A stretch of 64,000 nucleotides of DNA from Aeromonas allosaccharophila (GCF_000819685.1 NZ_CDBR01000025.1:62001-126000); one strand, 5' to 3'; shown: positions 9,900 through 19,156, counted from the first letter of the stretch. Numbers and translations: made by a program. Notes: generated by a model from the letters alone, not told the origin.

Positions 9900-10649
9900 A
9901 TGGCCCCCATTCTCATTGCTGAGCAGCAGGATGGCTTGCTCACCCTGACCCTCAACCGCCCCGACAAGCGCAACGCCCTCAATACCGAGTTGTATCAACA
10001 ACTGGTCGCGGCGCTGCGAGAGGCGGCGGCCGATGAGGAGGTGCACGTCCTGATGTTACAGGGGCAGCAAGATTGCTTTACCGCGGGCAATGATCTGGCC
10101 GACTTTATGGGCAAGAGCGCGCTGGAGCCCGACGACCCCATCCTGCAGTTCCTCCACACCCTGGCCGATTTCCCCAAACCCGTGATCGCCGCGGTCGGCG
10201 GCCCGGCGGTAGGGATTGGCACCACCATCCTGCTGCACTGCGATCTGGTCTATCTGGCGGATAACGCCCGCTTGCAGCTCCCCTTCGTCGAGCTGGGGCT
10301 GGTGCCGGAGTTTGCCTCCAGCCTGCTGCTGCCGCGTCTGGTGGGGCACCTCAAGGCGGCCGAGCTGTTGCTGCTGGCCGAAGCCATTGATGCCGAGGAG
10401 GCGCTGCGGCTCGGGCTGGCCAACAAGGTGGTGGCGGCCGATGGATTGCTCCCCTTTGCCCGCGAACAGGGGTTGAAGCTGGCAGCCAAACCGCCCAAAG
10501 CGCTGCAAAAGAGCAAGGCGCTGCTGAAACAGGAGCTCAAACAGGCGGTGCACTTTGTCATCGATCTGGAGGCGCGCGCCTTCGCGCAGGCACTGCAAGG
10601 GGAAGAGGCGCAGCAACGGATCGCCCAGAAACTCAAACGGCGGAGCTGA
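9900..10649 (+). CDS. Enoyl-CoA hydratase/isomerase family protein
   Basis: The 249-residue product has the crotonase fold and probably acts on an acyl-CoA thioester. The oxyanion-hole regions are visible as FTAGNDLADF (about residue 60) and GGPAVGIGTT (about residues 100-109). The hydratase glutamate position (FVELGLVPE) lies about residues 130-138. The ATG at 9900 is used because AAGGA precedes it and the sequence begins at the first beta strand; the open frame upstream runs across the control region of the divergent PCuAC gene. The substrate cannot be deduced, and no other beta-oxidation gene adjoins it. Confidence 0.85.
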   Translation: MAPILIAEQQDGLLTLTLNRPDKRNALNTELYQQLVAALREAAADEEVHVLMLQGQQDCFTAGNDLADFMGKSALEPDDPILQFLHTLADFPKPVIAAVGGPAVGIGTTILLHCDLVYLADNARLQLPFVELGLVPEFASSLLLPRLVGHLKAAELLLLAEAIDAEEALRLGLANKVVAADGLLPFAREQGLKLAAKPPKALQKSKALLKQELKQAVHFVIDLEARAFAQALQGEEAQQRIAQKLKRRS

Positions 10650-10666
10650 GCCGCCCCCAAATCCGC

Positions 10667-11095
10667 TCAGTTGAGGCGAAAACGGCCGATCAGCTCGCAG
10701 CCCTGCACCTTGTCCTGTAGCTGGATCAGCCGGGCAATTTCCGGATTGGGGTGACGCTTGAGAAAGGCGAGCAGGGCACCACGACAGCAACCCAGCTCGC
10801 TGATCAGTGCCTCGCACTCCCGGTTCGGGCATTGTGGTACCAGCGCCGTGACCAGCTCGGAGGCGAGCTTCAGGTAGCGCAGCTCATAAGTCGGCTCATC
10901 CATCGCCCGCCAGAAGTCGGCCAGCCGGTGACAGGTGGCGACCCGCATGGTGGCCAGTTCGGTCAACTCGACCTGGGTCATCTCGTAAACATCCCCCAGC
11001 GCCTGCTGATAAAAGCAGATCGCCGCCCCCAGCGAACCGGCCTGCCAGGCTCGCTCTGCCTCCAGCATGTATCGTTGCCAACTTTGCGGTGTCAT
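10667..11095 (-). CDS. DUF2753 family protein
   Basis: The 142-residue cytoplasmic protein is predicted almost fully helical, with a TPR-like beginning (about residues 5-60: AERAWQAGSLGAAICFYQQAL). It contains a CPNREC motif near residue 89 and a paired cysteine GCCRGALLAFLKRHPNP further on. These features match the DUF2753 proteins of Vibrio and Aeromonas as I recall them; their function is unknown. It converges on the crotonase gene with a 17-base gap. Confidence 0.7.
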   Translation of the reverse strand: MTPQSWQRYMLEAERAWQAGSLGAAICFYQQALGDVYEMTQVELTELATMRVATCHRLADFWRAMDEPTYELRYLKLASELVTALVPQCPNRECEALISELGCCRGALLAFLKRHPNPEIARLIQLQDKVQGCELIGRFRLN

Positions 11096-11251
11096 CTCGC
11101 TCTCCCGAGTCCGTCATGGTGGGAGTGTCATCATGGCTAATTGAGAATAAATATCAACCAGAGGGTTAGTGCAGGATCTCTGCGCAACCTTGGCAAACCC
11201 GGCGCCCGACCTTATGATCGTGCTCCTCCCCCTTCTTTGGAGCACACCACA

Positions 11252-11326
11252 ATGCGACCACGCCTCCCGCAGATGCTGGGCTGCTCCCTGCTCTGCGTGC
11301 CCCGCATGCTGGTCTGGATCTATTAG
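11252..11326 (+). CDS. Possible 24-residue leader peptide
   Basis: A short open frame (ATG 11252, TAG 11324-11326) reads MRPRLPQMLGCSLLCVPRML then VWIY. It has a good ribosome binding site (TTTGGAG, 9 bases upstream) and lies 53 bases before the CatB-type acetyltransferase. A TGGATC inside its end (11315-11320) can pair with GATCCA (11354-11359) just before the acetyltransferase ribosome binding site. This arrangement would suit translational attenuation, but it is inferred only from layout. Confidence 0.35.
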   Translation: MRPRLPQMLGCSLLCVPRMLVWIY

Positions 11327-11379
11327 CTGCGCTCACGCGAACGCAACCCATCCGATCCATTCAGCAAAGGAGTACCAAC

Positions 11380-12039
11380 ATGAACACCTGCCAACACTGG
11401 TCACAGGTCGAATACCTGCACCTGACGGTGACCAACCCCAATATCTGCTTCAAGGGTCAGCACAGCTACTACTCGGGCGCCTGGGATGGCCCCTTCGAAG
11501 AGGTGGCGGTACGCTACCTCCATGGAGATCCCTTCAGCCGCAGCCCGGAAACCGGCTGGGAGCCGCTCTGGCATATCGACCGGCTCCATATCGGCGACTA
11601 TGTGCAGATTGCCGCCGGGGTGAAGATCATCATGGGCGGCAACCACACCCACAACACGTCCTTCATCAGCACCTATCCGTTCTCTGATCTGGCGGCGCTC
11701 CAACGCAGCTACCGCCCCGCCGGCGATACCCGCATCGGCAACGATGTCTGGATCGGCATGGAGGCGATGATCATGCCCGGCGTCACCATCGGCGATGGCG
11801 CCATCATCGCCGCCAGCTCGCTGGTCAATCAGGATGTGCCGCCCTATGCCATGGTGGCGGGCACCCCGGCCAGGGTGGTGCGGATGCGCTTTGGCGAGGA
11901 GGAGATTGCCCGGCTGCAGGCCCTCGCCTGGTGGGATTGGCCGGATCAGCAGGTCAACGCCCTGTTGCCACTGATCCAGCAAGGTGAAGTTGCCCTGCTT
12001 GAACAGGCAGCCGCCCGCTGGGCTGAGTGCCATGAGTGA
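11380..12039 (+). CDS. CatB-type (xenobiotic) O-acetyltransferase
   Basis: This 219-residue left-handed beta-helix acetyltransferase has hexapeptide repeats (about residues 65-165, including IGNDVWIG, IGDGAIIAA). The catalytic histidine region is IMGGNHTHN (about residues 84-92), and the family ending YAMVAGTPARVV is present. CatB/Vat enzymes move acetyl from acetyl-CoA to chloramphenicol, streptogramins or other hydroxyl acceptors. Chromosomal members often have no proven drug substrate, so resistance should not be assumed. It follows a possible leader peptide and ends at a terminator. Confidence 0.8.
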   Translation: MNTCQHWSQVEYLHLTVTNPNICFKGQHSYYSGAWDGPFEEVAVRYLHGDPFSRSPETGWEPLWHIDRLHIGDYVQIAAGVKIIMGGNHTHNTSFISTYPFSDLAALQRSYRPAGDTRIGNDVWIGMEAMIMPGVTIGDGAIIAASSLVNQDVPPYAMVAGTPARVVRMRFGEEEIARLQALAWWDWPDQQVNALLPLIQQGEVALLEQAAARWAECHE

Positions 12040-12068
12040 CCACTGCTAACCAGTAGCTGACAGCATAA

Positions 12069-12094
12069 GGGCGACCCGTGGGTCGCCCTCTTTT
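12069..12094. terminator. Rho-independent terminator
   Basis: A perfect nine-base repeat (GGGCGACCC/GGGTCGCCC, 12069-12088) is followed by CTTTT. It separates the acetyltransferase gene from the convergent ParB-like gene. Confidence 0.85.
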
Positions 12095-12133
12095 AGCTCT
12101 GGCATGCTCTGGATGGCGTCATCGCCCATCCGC

Positions 12134-12841
12134 TCACTGCGCGCTTTTGGACTGGTTGAGACTGCACTGCTTGCCGGGATAACCGGGCAAGTCACTGGCA
12201 TCGCTGCCGCAGGCGAGCCGTTTGGCCTGTTGCAGCCGGGCGGCCAGATTGGAGTTATCGACAGGCATCCACTGCATCTGCTTGCCGAGCCAGCTGGCCC
12301 AGGCAAATTCGACGAAATAGACCTGCTTGTCCTTGCGAAAATAGCCCGCATCCTGCAGCAGTCCGGCCAGGGTGCGATAGGGGTAATCAGGTAGCTGGTC
12401 GATGCGGGTCGGCAACTGCTCCGGGGTCAGCGGCTGCCCCTTCTCATCCTTGAGCCAGGCCCAGTGGTTGTTCTGCATCTGGCTCCAGAAGTTGGCCTTG
12501 TCCTGCAGACGACCAATCACCTTGACCCGCGCATCCTTGACGCCCTGCTGCCACAGCGCCTTGGTGAGATGGTGTCTGTCCACCAGCCAGTAGCGGCCAT
12601 CCGGCGCAATCACTACAGGAATCTCTTTCTTTTTCATCAACTTGTCGAGCTGCTTTGCGCTCATGCCCGCCAATGTGGCCTGGGTCTCATCGACCTGGAT
12701 CTGGCCAACGCCCCCCTGCGTCGGGTGCAAGGCATCGATGCCGATCTCGCACCAGTTGCCTACCGCCGTGTCGCTCTGGCACGGGGCCAACGCCCAGGCA
12801 CCCTGGCTCAACACACAGGCCAGCAATAACCATGCTTTCAT
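12134..12841 (-). CDS. Secreted ParB/Srx-like domain protein
   Basis: The 235-residue product has a clear signal peptide (MKAWLLLACVLSQGAWA) and then a ParB/sulfiredoxin-like domain of the ParBc_2 kind: IQVDETQATLAGM near residue 47, then IAPDGRYWLVDRHHLTKAL at about 78-96. This second motif corresponds to the GxRR/H-type nucleotide-binding loop of the superfamily. Its export means it cannot act as a chromosome-partition protein. Several paired cysteines could form disulfides. The function is unknown. It is divergent from the oppA-like gene. Confidence 0.7.
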   Translation of the reverse strand: MKAWLLLACVLSQGAWALAPCQSDTAVGNWCEIGIDALHPTQGGVGQIQVDETQATLAGMSAKQLDKLMKKKEIPVVIAPDGRYWLVDRHHLTKALWQQGVKDARVKVIGRLQDKANFWSQMQNNHWAWLKDEKGQPLTPEQLPTRIDQLPDYPYRTLAGLLQDAGYFRKDKQVYFVEFAWASWLGKQMQWMPVDNSNLAARLQQAKRLACGSDASDLPGYPGKQCSLNQSKSAQ

Positions 12842-13025
12842 CGTTTGACACTCCTCACCACATTGAACTGCACAGACGCCGAAAACGCTCTGCTACCTCG
12901 ATTGGGCGTGAGAGTCGAATGCTGGCGGTCAGACCAGCAAACGGGATATCATGATTTCCCATCTGTCGGCGATATTTTCTCGCCGAGTTTTCACCCCGCT
13001 TCACACTATTTGAAGGATCCGACCC

Positions 13026-14648
13026 ATGAAAGGATGGACCCCCTTGCTGGCCCTGCTGGGCTGTGCTGCTGTCCAGGCTGCCGATATTCCCGCCGGAACA
13101 CAACTCGCCGCCGAGCAGATTGTCGTTCGCCACCTCAAGGATGAACCTGCCAGCCTGAGCCCGCTCAAGCTGGTCGGCCTGCCGGAGTTGCAGGTACTGC
13201 GGGATCTGTTCGAGGGGCTGCTGACCCAGGGGCCGGATGGCAAACCGGTTGCCGGGGTGGCGGCCAGCTGGGAGAACAAGGGCAACAAGTTCTTTACCTT
13301 CCATCTGCGCCCGGATGCACGCTGGTCCAACGGCGATCCGGTCAAGGCCGGCGACTTCGTCTACGGCTGGCGCAAGCTGGTCGACCCGAAAGAGGCGGCC
13401 ACCTTCGCCTGGTTTGCCCAGCTGGCCCGCTTCGACAAGGTGGATGAGATAGTCGCTGGCAAATTGCCTGCCAGCGAGCTGGGGGTCAAGGCCCTCGATG
13501 ACCATACCCTGCAGGTGACCCTCTCCCAACCGGTGCCCTACTTCCTGAACCTGCTGAGCCACCCCAGCCTTTCGCCGCTCCATCAGGCCAGCATTGAGCA
13601 GTACGGCAACCAGTGGACCCAACCGGGCAAGCTGGTTGGTAACGGTGCCTTTGTGCTGAACAACCGGGTAGTCAACGAGAAGCTGGAGCTGACCCCCAAC
13701 CCCCATTACTGGGATCGGGCCCATACCGTATTGACCAAGGTGATCTTCATGCCGATCAATCAGGAGAGCGCGGCCACCAACCGCTATCTGGCTGGCGATC
13801 TGCATATCACCGAGTCCTTCCCCAAGGAGCAGTACGACAAGCTGAAGCAGCAGATCCCGGATGAGGTCTACACCCCGGATCAGCTCGGCACCTACTACTA
13901 CGCCTTCAATACCAAGCAGGCGCCGCTCGACGATGTGCGGGTGCGCAAGGCGCTCTCCTACACCATCGACCGCGCCCTGATCGCCGACAAGGTGCTCGGC
14001 ACTGGCGAGAAACCGGCTTATCACTTCACCCCGGATGTGACCGCCAGCTTCACCCCGGCCACCAACCTGCTCTCCACCAGCAGCCAGCCGGCGCTGGACA
14101 GCAAGGCCAAGGCCCTGCTCAAGGAGGCCGGTTACGGCCCAGGCAAGCCGCTCAAGCTGACCCTGCTCTACAACACCGCGGAAATTCACAAGAAGATGGC
14201 ACTGGCGATTGCCAGTATGTGGAAGCAGAAGCTGGGCGCCGAGGTCGAGCTGACCAATCAGGAGTGGAAAACCTATCTCGACAGCCGCCAGAGCGGTCAG
14301 TTTGAGGTAATCCGCTCCTCCTGGGTGGCCGACTACAACGACCCGTCAGCGTTCCTCGGCCTGTGGGGCTCCCGTCACAGCGGCAATATGGCGGGCTTCG
14401 CCAATGCCCGTTATGACCAGCTACTGGTAGAGGCGGCCAGCACTCAGGATATAGCCAGCCGCAGCAAGCTGTTTGGCGAGGCGGAGGCAATCCTGCTGGA
14501 GCAGGCCCCCATCGCCCCCATCTACCAGTACACCAATGCCCGCCTCATCAAGCCATGGCTCAAGGGCTACCCCATCAACAACCCGGAAGATGTGGCCTAC
14601 AGCCGCCAGCTCTATCTCGTCAAACACCGAACTGGCCGTCAAGGCTGA
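13026..14648 (+). CDS. Periplasmic oligopeptide-binding protein (OppA family)
   Basis: The 540-residue solute-binding protein of a peptide ABC transporter (SBP family 5) has a signal peptide ending near residue 19 (AAVQAADIP). The OppA pattern follows: LRDLFEGLLT near 59, PDARWSNGDPVKAGDFVYGWRK around 98-118 and YTIDRALIADKVLG in the second lobe. No permease or ATPase genes adjoin it, so it is an orphan binding protein that may dock to an Opp system elsewhere. The start has GGATCC rather than a strong Shine-Dalgarno. It ends in a strong terminator. Confidence 0.9.
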   Translation: MKGWTPLLALLGCAAVQAADIPAGTQLAAEQIVVRHLKDEPASLSPLKLVGLPELQVLRDLFEGLLTQGPDGKPVAGVAASWENKGNKFFTFHLRPDARWSNGDPVKAGDFVYGWRKLVDPKEAATFAWFAQLARFDKVDEIVAGKLPASELGVKALDDHTLQVTLSQPVPYFLNLLSHPSLSPLHQASIEQYGNQWTQPGKLVGNGAFVLNNRVVNEKLELTPNPHYWDRAHTVLTKVIFMPINQESAATNRYLAGDLHITESFPKEQYDKLKQQIPDEVYTPDQLGTYYYAFNTKQAPLDDVRVRKALSYTIDRALIADKVLGTGEKPAYHFTPDVTASFTPATNLLSTSSQPALDSKAKALLKEAGYGPGKPLKLTLLYNTAEIHKKMALAIASMWKQKLGAEVELTNQEWKTYLDSRQSGQFEVIRSSWVADYNDPSAFLGLWGSRHSGNMAGFANARYDQLLVEAASTQDIASRSKLFGEAEAILLEQAPIAPIYQYTNARLIKPWLKGYPINNPEDVAYSRQLYLVKHRTGRQG

Positions 14649-14654
14649 AACCGA

Positions 14655-14684
14655 AGAGGGCCGCCTGCGGGCGGCCCTCTTATT
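14655..14684 (+). terminator. Rho-independent terminator
   Basis: An eleven-base stem (AGAGGGCCGCC/GGCGGCCCTCT, 14655-14680) with a TGCG loop and a short T-rich tail lies seven bases after the oppA-like stop. Confidence 0.85.
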
Positions 14685-14760
14685 GATACTGTTCATGCTC
14701 AAGTTTTAGGCATAAAATGCCGACCTTCTAGTGAACACCCCCTCTTATCATCGGTTGAAC

Positions 14761-15060
14761 ATGCGTTATCTGTTACTGCTCCCCCTGTTGTGGACCCTGC
14801 CTGTGCAGGCCAATAGCGAATCCCAATGCCAGCAAGAGTTTGTCGGCTGGATGCTGCACCAGCAGCAACAGTTCAGCGATCGCCAGTCTGACAAGATGGA
14901 GCGGCGCCGGGCCGAGCGAGCCATCGAGTTGGCCCGTCAGGAGTACGACAAGCAGGCCAGCTTCTGCAAGACCATGCAGCTGGTGCGCAGCTACAAAGAT
15001 GGCGATCCACGCTTTAAACCGAGAACCGGCGAAATTCACGATTTCGCCCCAGCCAGCTGA
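14761..15060 (+). CDS. Small exported protein of unknown function
   Basis: The 99-residue product begins with a signal peptide (MRYLLLLPLLWTLPVQA) followed by a short, charged, helical mature chain. The chain has only two cysteines, one near the mature N-terminus (SQCQQ) and one in ASFCKTM, which could form a disulfide bond. The frame is open from a GTG at 14731, but the ATG at 14761 starts the signal peptide. I do not recognise the family. It stands alone between the oppA terminator and the chemoreceptor. Confidence 0.65.
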   Translation: MRYLLLLPLLWTLPVQANSESQCQQEFVGWMLHQQQQFSDRQSDKMERRRAERAIELARQEYDKQASFCKTMQLVRSYKDGDPRFKPRTGEIHDFAPAS

Positions 15061-15190
15061 CCCTCACTTCATCAATTCATTGTGTTGATTAATTGACCCA
15101 AGCCAAGTTCGGGTCACTGAAGAGCCTTAGAATGATTAGCTGAAAATAAAAAGATATTTATCAGTTAGTTGGCTTTTTCAGGAACGACAC

Positions 15191-16750
15191 ATGACCACAC
15201 GCCATCAGGAGGGGGAGATACACTTCCCCGACAACATCGCACTAATCTCGACCACGGATCCCGCCAGCCATATTACCTACGCCAACCAGCACTTCTGTGA
15301 TGTGGCCGGGTATGGTGCTGCCGAGATGGAAGGGTTGCCCCACAATCTGGTGCGTCACCCCGACATGCCCAAGGCGGCCTTCGCCGACATGTGGCAGCGG
15401 CTGCGACAGGGCAAAAGCTGGATGGGGCTGGTCAAGAACCGCGCCAAAAGCGGTCAGTTCTATTGGGTAAACGCTTACGTCACCCCGATCCTCAATGCAC
15501 AGAAGGAGATCGTCGAGTACCAGTCGGTACGCACCAAACCCGCTGCCAGCGATGTGGCCTGGGCCGAGCAGCTCTATGGCCTGCTGCGCAGCGGCAAGGC
15601 GCTTCCCTGGCTGAGCCGGCTTCACATTGAACCGGGCCAACTGACCCTCTGGCTCTCCATTGCTACATTGCTTACCACCCTTATTGCTTTTGCTACCGGC
15701 AACCTGTGCTGGCTGCTGCCCACCGCCCTGTTGCTGCTGGCACAGGCAACCCACGGCTGGCGCTTGCAGCAGCGGCTGGCTCATCTGCTCACCCTTGCCG
15801 ATCAAGACAAGGGAACCCGCCTCTGTCAGGTGCTCTACACCCGGCGGCGCGACACCCTGGCGGCCGTTGAACTGGCCTTGCGGATGAAGCAGGCCGAGCT
15901 CAAGGCCGTGGTCGGGCGCAGCGCCGACACCAACCAGCAGATCCTGCAGGCAGCCGAAGATGACCGAGGCAATATCCAGACCATCGATACTCATCTGCAG
16001 CAGCAGCGCGCCCACAGCGAGCAGCTGGCGACCGCCATCACCGAGCTGAGCCACTCCATTCGCGATGTAGCACACAGCGCCCATGAGGCGAGCAATCTGG
16101 TCACCGAGGTGCAACAGGTCTCCGCCGAGGGGCTGCAAGCACTGGCGACTACCCAATCCTCCGTCAACCAACTCCATCAGGAGCTGGATGCCAACCACGC
16201 CGTGTTGGCCCAGCTCACCAGCGACAGCCAGAAGATCAGCGGCATTCTGGAGGTGATCAGCCAAATCGCCGACCAGACCAACCTGCTCGCCCTCAATGCG
16301 GCCATCGAGGCCGCCCGGGCGGGCGAACAGGGACGCGGTTTTGCGGTGGTGGCGGATGAAGTGAGGGCGCTGGCCCAGAAGACCCGCGCCTCGACCAGCG
16401 AGATCCACGAGATGATCCAGGCGCTGCAACAGACCACCCGACAGCTGTCGGACGGGATGACGCAAGGGGCACAGACCTCGGTGCGCTGCCAGCAGCACGC
16501 AGGCACCACCGCCGACGTGCTCACCCAGATCAACCGGATGCTGGGACAGGTGACCCGCACCAGCGACGAGATCGCCCAGGCGGTGAGTCAGCAGGCCGAC
16601 GTCACGGCGACACTCGACGAAGGGGTACACCAGATCCACCAGCTGGCCAGCCACACCGCCGACAACAGCAGGCAAGCCCTCGATGGCATCACCCTGCTGG
16701 TGGAACGGCTGCAGGATCTCTCGCGGCTGATCAACCAGTTCAGATATTGA
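15191..16750 (+). CDS. PAS-domain methyl-accepting chemotaxis protein (Aer-like)
   Basis: The 519-residue chemoreceptor has an N-terminal cytoplasmic PAS domain (about 10-115, with [12 protein letters not shown] and [13 protein letters not shown]), a hydrophobic hairpin (about 153-195) and a long coiled-coil signalling domain. The invariant tip is [20 protein letters not shown], followed by [15 protein letters not shown] (about 360-395). This architecture matches Aer, which senses redox state through FAD bound to PAS and relays it to CheA/CheW. No CheR-docking pentapeptide is seen at the C-terminus. Ligand identity is not established. Confidence 0.9.
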   Translation: MTTRHQEGEIHFPDNIALISTTDPASHITYANQHFCDVAGYGAAEMEGLPHNLVRHPDMPKAAFADMWQRLRQGKSWMGLVKNRAKSGQFYWVNAYVTPILNAQKEIVEYQSVRTKPAASDVAWAEQLYGLLRSGKALPWLSRLHIEPGQLTLWLSIATLLTTLIAFATGNLCWLLPTALLLLAQATHGWRLQQRLAHLLTLADQDKGTRLCQVLYTRRRDTLAAVELALRMKQAELKAVVGRSADTNQQILQAAEDDRGNIQTIDTHLQQQRAHSEQLATAITELSHSIRDVAHSAHEASNLVTEVQQVSAEGLQALATTQSSVNQLHQELDANHAVLAQLTSDSQKISGILEVISQIADQTNLLALNAAIEAARAGEQGRGFAVVADEVRALAQKTRASTSEIHEMIQALQQTTRQLSDGMTQGAQTSVRCQQHAGTTADVLTQINRMLGQVTRTSDEIAQAVSQQADVTATLDEGVHQIHQLASHTADNSRQALDGITLLVERLQDLSRLINQFRY

Positions 16751-16764
16751 AGCGACAGCGATAA

Positions 16765-16794
16765 AAAAAGCGCGTCGATTGACGCGCTTTTTGT
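16765..16794. terminator. Bidirectional rho-independent terminator
   Basis: A ten-base stem (AAAGCGCGTC/GACGCGCTTT, 16767-16790) with a GATT loop is flanked by A- and T-runs. It separates the chemoreceptor from the convergent dusA. Confidence 0.9.
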
Positions 16795-16816
16795 GGTTCT
16801 TGCTGCTGACAGCGGC

Positions 16817-17812
16817 TTATTCGGCCGTCTCGCTGCTGGCAAACTCCGGCACCTTGGCCATGGCATCCAGCACCACCTGAATACCTGCGCCCGGTTTGCA
16901 GGCGTTCTCGCTCAGGTGGCGGCGCCAGGCGCGGGCCCCCTGCATGTTCTGGAACAGCCCCAAAATGTGGCGGGTCATGTGGGAGAGGTAGTTGCCCTTG
17001 GCCAGCTCCTGCTCGATATAGGGCAGCATCATCCGCACCACCTCGTGACGACTCGGCACAGCTCCGTTCTGGCCGAACACCAGGTTGTCTACCTGCGCCA
17101 GAATGTAGGGATTCTGATAGGCTTCGCGCCCCATCATGACGCCATCGACGTGTTGCAGGTGCTCGAGAGTCTGCTCCATGGAAGTAACACCACCGTTGAG
17201 GGCGATGGTCAGCTCCGGGTAATCCTGCTTGACCCGATAGACGCGGGGATAATCGAGCGGCGGGATCTCACGGTTCTCCTTGGGACTCAGGCCGCTCAGC
17301 CACGCCTTGCGGGCATGGACGATAAAGGTGTCGCAACCGGCATCGCGCACCTGTTCGATGAATGCCTGCAGAAATTCGTAGGAGTCCTGATCGTCGATAC
17401 CGATACGGGTCTTCACCGTCACCGGAATATCGACCACATCGCGCATCGCCTTGACGCAGTCCGCCACCAGCGCCGGTTCCCCCATCAGGCAGGCACCAAA
17501 GCGACCGTTTTGCACCCGATCGGAGGGGCAGCCGACGTTGATGTTCACCTCGTCATAGCCGCGCTCCTCGGCCAGCTTGGCACAGCGCGCCAGATCGACC
17601 GGATTGCTGCCACCCAGCTGCAGGGAGATGGGGTGCTCCTGCTCGCTGTAACCCAGATAATCCCCCTTGCCGTGAATGATGGCGCCGGTGGTCACCATTT
17701 CGGTATAGAGCAAGGTCTGGCGGCTCATCAGTCGATGAAAGTAACGGCAATGCCGATCGGTCCAGTCCAGCATGGGGGCGATGGAAAAACGCTGCGCCTG
17801 CATAAAAATCAT
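16817..17812 (-). CDS. dusA: tRNA-dihydrouridine(20/20a) synthase DusA
   Basis: This FMN enzyme reduces uridines 20 and 20a in the tRNA D-loop. The product has up to 331 residues. It carries the DusA pattern [16 protein letters not shown] near the N-terminus, the catalytic cysteine in [11 protein letters not shown], and the phosphate/FMN loops [15 protein letters not shown] and NGGV...[10 protein letters not shown]. An ATG three codons in (17803) would start at MQAQRFS and is equally possible, since neither has a clear Shine-Dalgarno. It is divergent from zur. Confidence 0.95.
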   Translation of the reverse strand: MIFMQAQRFSIAPMLDWTDRHCRYFHRLMSRQTLLYTEMVTTGAIIHGKGDYLGYSEQEHPISLQLGGSNPVDLARCAKLAEERGYDEVNINVGCPSDRVQNGRFGACLMGEPALVADCVKAMRDVVDIPVTVKTRIGIDDQDSYEFLQAFIEQVRDAGCDTFIVHARKAWLSGLSPKENREIPPLDYPRVYRVKQDYPELTIALNGGVTSMEQTLEHLQHVDGVMMGREAYQNPYILAQVDNLVFGQNGAVPSRHEVVRMMLPYIEQELAKGNYLSHMTRHILGLFQNMQGARAWRRHLSENACKPGAGIQVVLDAMAKVPEFASSETAE

Positions 17813-17940
17813 CCGGGTTGGCTAAAGAAAGGGGCGGATTTTATCACAACGTGAAGCAGCCCCAGAAAATGAATTTTGTCGCCGCGCCATGCGAGGCCCT
17901 GTGATAGTATCCGGTTAATAGAAAGGGTATCTGCGCGATC

Positions 17941-18399
17941 ATGAATCAAGACCAACTTTTACAACGAGCCGAGCGACTCTGTATACAGCGAGGGATCCGC
18001 TTCACCCCGACCCGGCGTCAGGTATTTCGCCTGCTGGCGGCACACGGCAACGCCATCAGCGCCTATGATTTGTTAGCCCAGCTGCAACAAACCGAAGCCA
18101 ATGCCAAGCCGCCAACCGTCTATCGGGCACTCGATTTTTTGCTCGAACAGGGCTTTGCTCACAAGGTGGAATCGCTCAACGCATTTATCTTCTGCTGCCA
18201 CTTCGATCATGCTCACCCGATGCAGCTACTGATCTGCGACGAGTGCGGCGATGTGGTCGAGCTGCACGATACGGCCATAGATAGCGCGTTTTCCGAGCAA
18301 GCCCACTTGCATGGTTTTACGATTACCAATAAGACAATCGAGGCACATGGTCAATGTGCTCGCTGTACGCCCACTGTAGGAAGTCATCATGAAGGCTGA
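17941..18399 (+). CDS. zur: Zinc uptake regulator Zur (Fur family)
   Basis: The 152-residue Fur-family repressor blocks zinc-uptake genes when zinc is plentiful. The N-terminal winged helix is at about 1-85 (RFTPTRRQVFRLL, PPTVYRALDFLLEQGF). The structural zinc site is CDECGD plus a C-terminal CARC pair, and the dimer domain has several histidines. Cysteine-rich HFDHAHPMQLLICDEC is characteristic of Zur rather than Fur. The stop lies inside the next gene (11-base overlap with cheX). Likely targets are the two Zur boxes between znuA and znuC in this window. Confidence 0.9.
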   Translation: MNQDQLLQRAERLCIQRGIRFTPTRRQVFRLLAAHGNAISAYDLLAQLQQTEANAKPPTVYRALDFLLEQGFAHKVESLNAFIFCCHFDHAHPMQLLICDECGDVVELHDTAIDSAFSEQAHLHGFTITNKTIEAHGQCARCTPTVGSHHEG

Positions 18400-18850
18400 T
18401 TTTGTAAATCCGTTCCTGCTATCCCTGCTCAATGTGCTCTCCACCATGGCACAGCTGGAACTCAAACCGGGCAAACCGAAACGCAAGATGGATGAGCTGG
18501 CGCGCGGCGACGTCTCCGGCCTGATCGGCATGGTCGGCCCGCAGACCCGTGGTTCTCTCTCCATCAGCTTCGAGAAGGGGCTGGCGCTGGAGATCATGCG
18601 CCGCATGCTGGGGGAAGCCCCCGCCAACATCAACGAAGAGGTGACCGACATGGTCGGTGAAATCACCAACATGGTAACCGGTGGCGCCAAGCGGATGCTG
18701 GGTGAGAAGGGTTACGAGTTTGATATGGCCACCCCCATCATCGTTTCCGGAGCCAACCACACCATCACTCACCGGGCCGATGGCACCAAGATCATGATGC
18801 CGTTCGAATCAGATTACGGCCGCGCCACCATCGAAATCTGCTTCGAGTAA
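18389..18850 (+). CDS. cheX: CheX-like chemotaxis phosphatase
   Basis: The 153-residue product belongs to the CheX/CheC/FliY group, which dephosphorylates CheY-P. The catalytic E-x-x-N motif is visible in MVGEITNMVTGGAKR (about 88-102). The sequence then continues as a single alpha/beta domain, with none of the extra domains of FliY. The ATG lies within the last codons of zur, so translation is likely coupled to it. It is an odd partner for a zinc regulator. No other chemotaxis gene adjoins apart from the receptor 1.6 kb upstream. Confidence 0.8.
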   Translation: MKADFVNPFLLSLLNVLSTMAQLELKPGKPKRKMDELARGDVSGLIGMVGPQTRGSLSISFEKGLALEIMRRMLGEAPANINEEVTDMVGEITNMVTGGAKRMLGEKGYEFDMATPIIVSGANHTITHRADGTKIMMPFESDYGRATIEICFE

Positions 18851-18854
18851 CCCT

Positions 18855-19085
18855 ATGTGGAAAGCATTGAAATGGATTTTCATCTGCTGGGCCCTGTTGT
18901 TGATCCTGTCGGATATCCAGATCAGCACCTCCCTCTACAAATACGAGGATAACCGGGTGCTCATCAACTTCCCCCGCTGGGAAGCCAAGCAGCCTTGGGG
19001 CACCTTCGAGTGGCATGCCGGACGGGTGCAAACCCACTGGTACGGTCTGGACGGCAAACCCAAGCCGACAGGCCCGCAAATCTGA
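18855..19085 (+). CDS. Small single-span membrane protein
   Basis: The 76-residue product has one membrane segment near its N-terminus (about 5-20: ALKWIFICWALLLILS), then a polar, tryptophan-rich C-terminal part (WEAKQPWGTFEWHAGRV). I do not recognise the family. It begins four bases after the cheX stop and before a terminator, so it is the last gene of a zur-cheX transcript. Confidence 0.65.
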   Translation: MWKALKWIFICWALLLILSDIQISTSLYKYEDNRVLINFPRWEAKQPWGTFEWHAGRVQTHWYGLDGKPKPTGPQI

Positions 19086-19111
19086 CTTGTTAACGGATCC
19101 AGCAGAAACAG

Positions 19112-19140
19112 AAGAGGCCAGCAGATGCTGGCCTCTTTGC
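19112..19140. terminator. Rho-independent terminator
   Basis: A twelve-base perfect stem (AAGAGGCCAGCA/TGCTGGCCTCTT, 19112-19137) ends the zur-cheX unit and can also serve the convergent brnQ gene. Confidence 0.9.
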
Positions 19141-19156
19141 TATCTCTGACCGTGGA

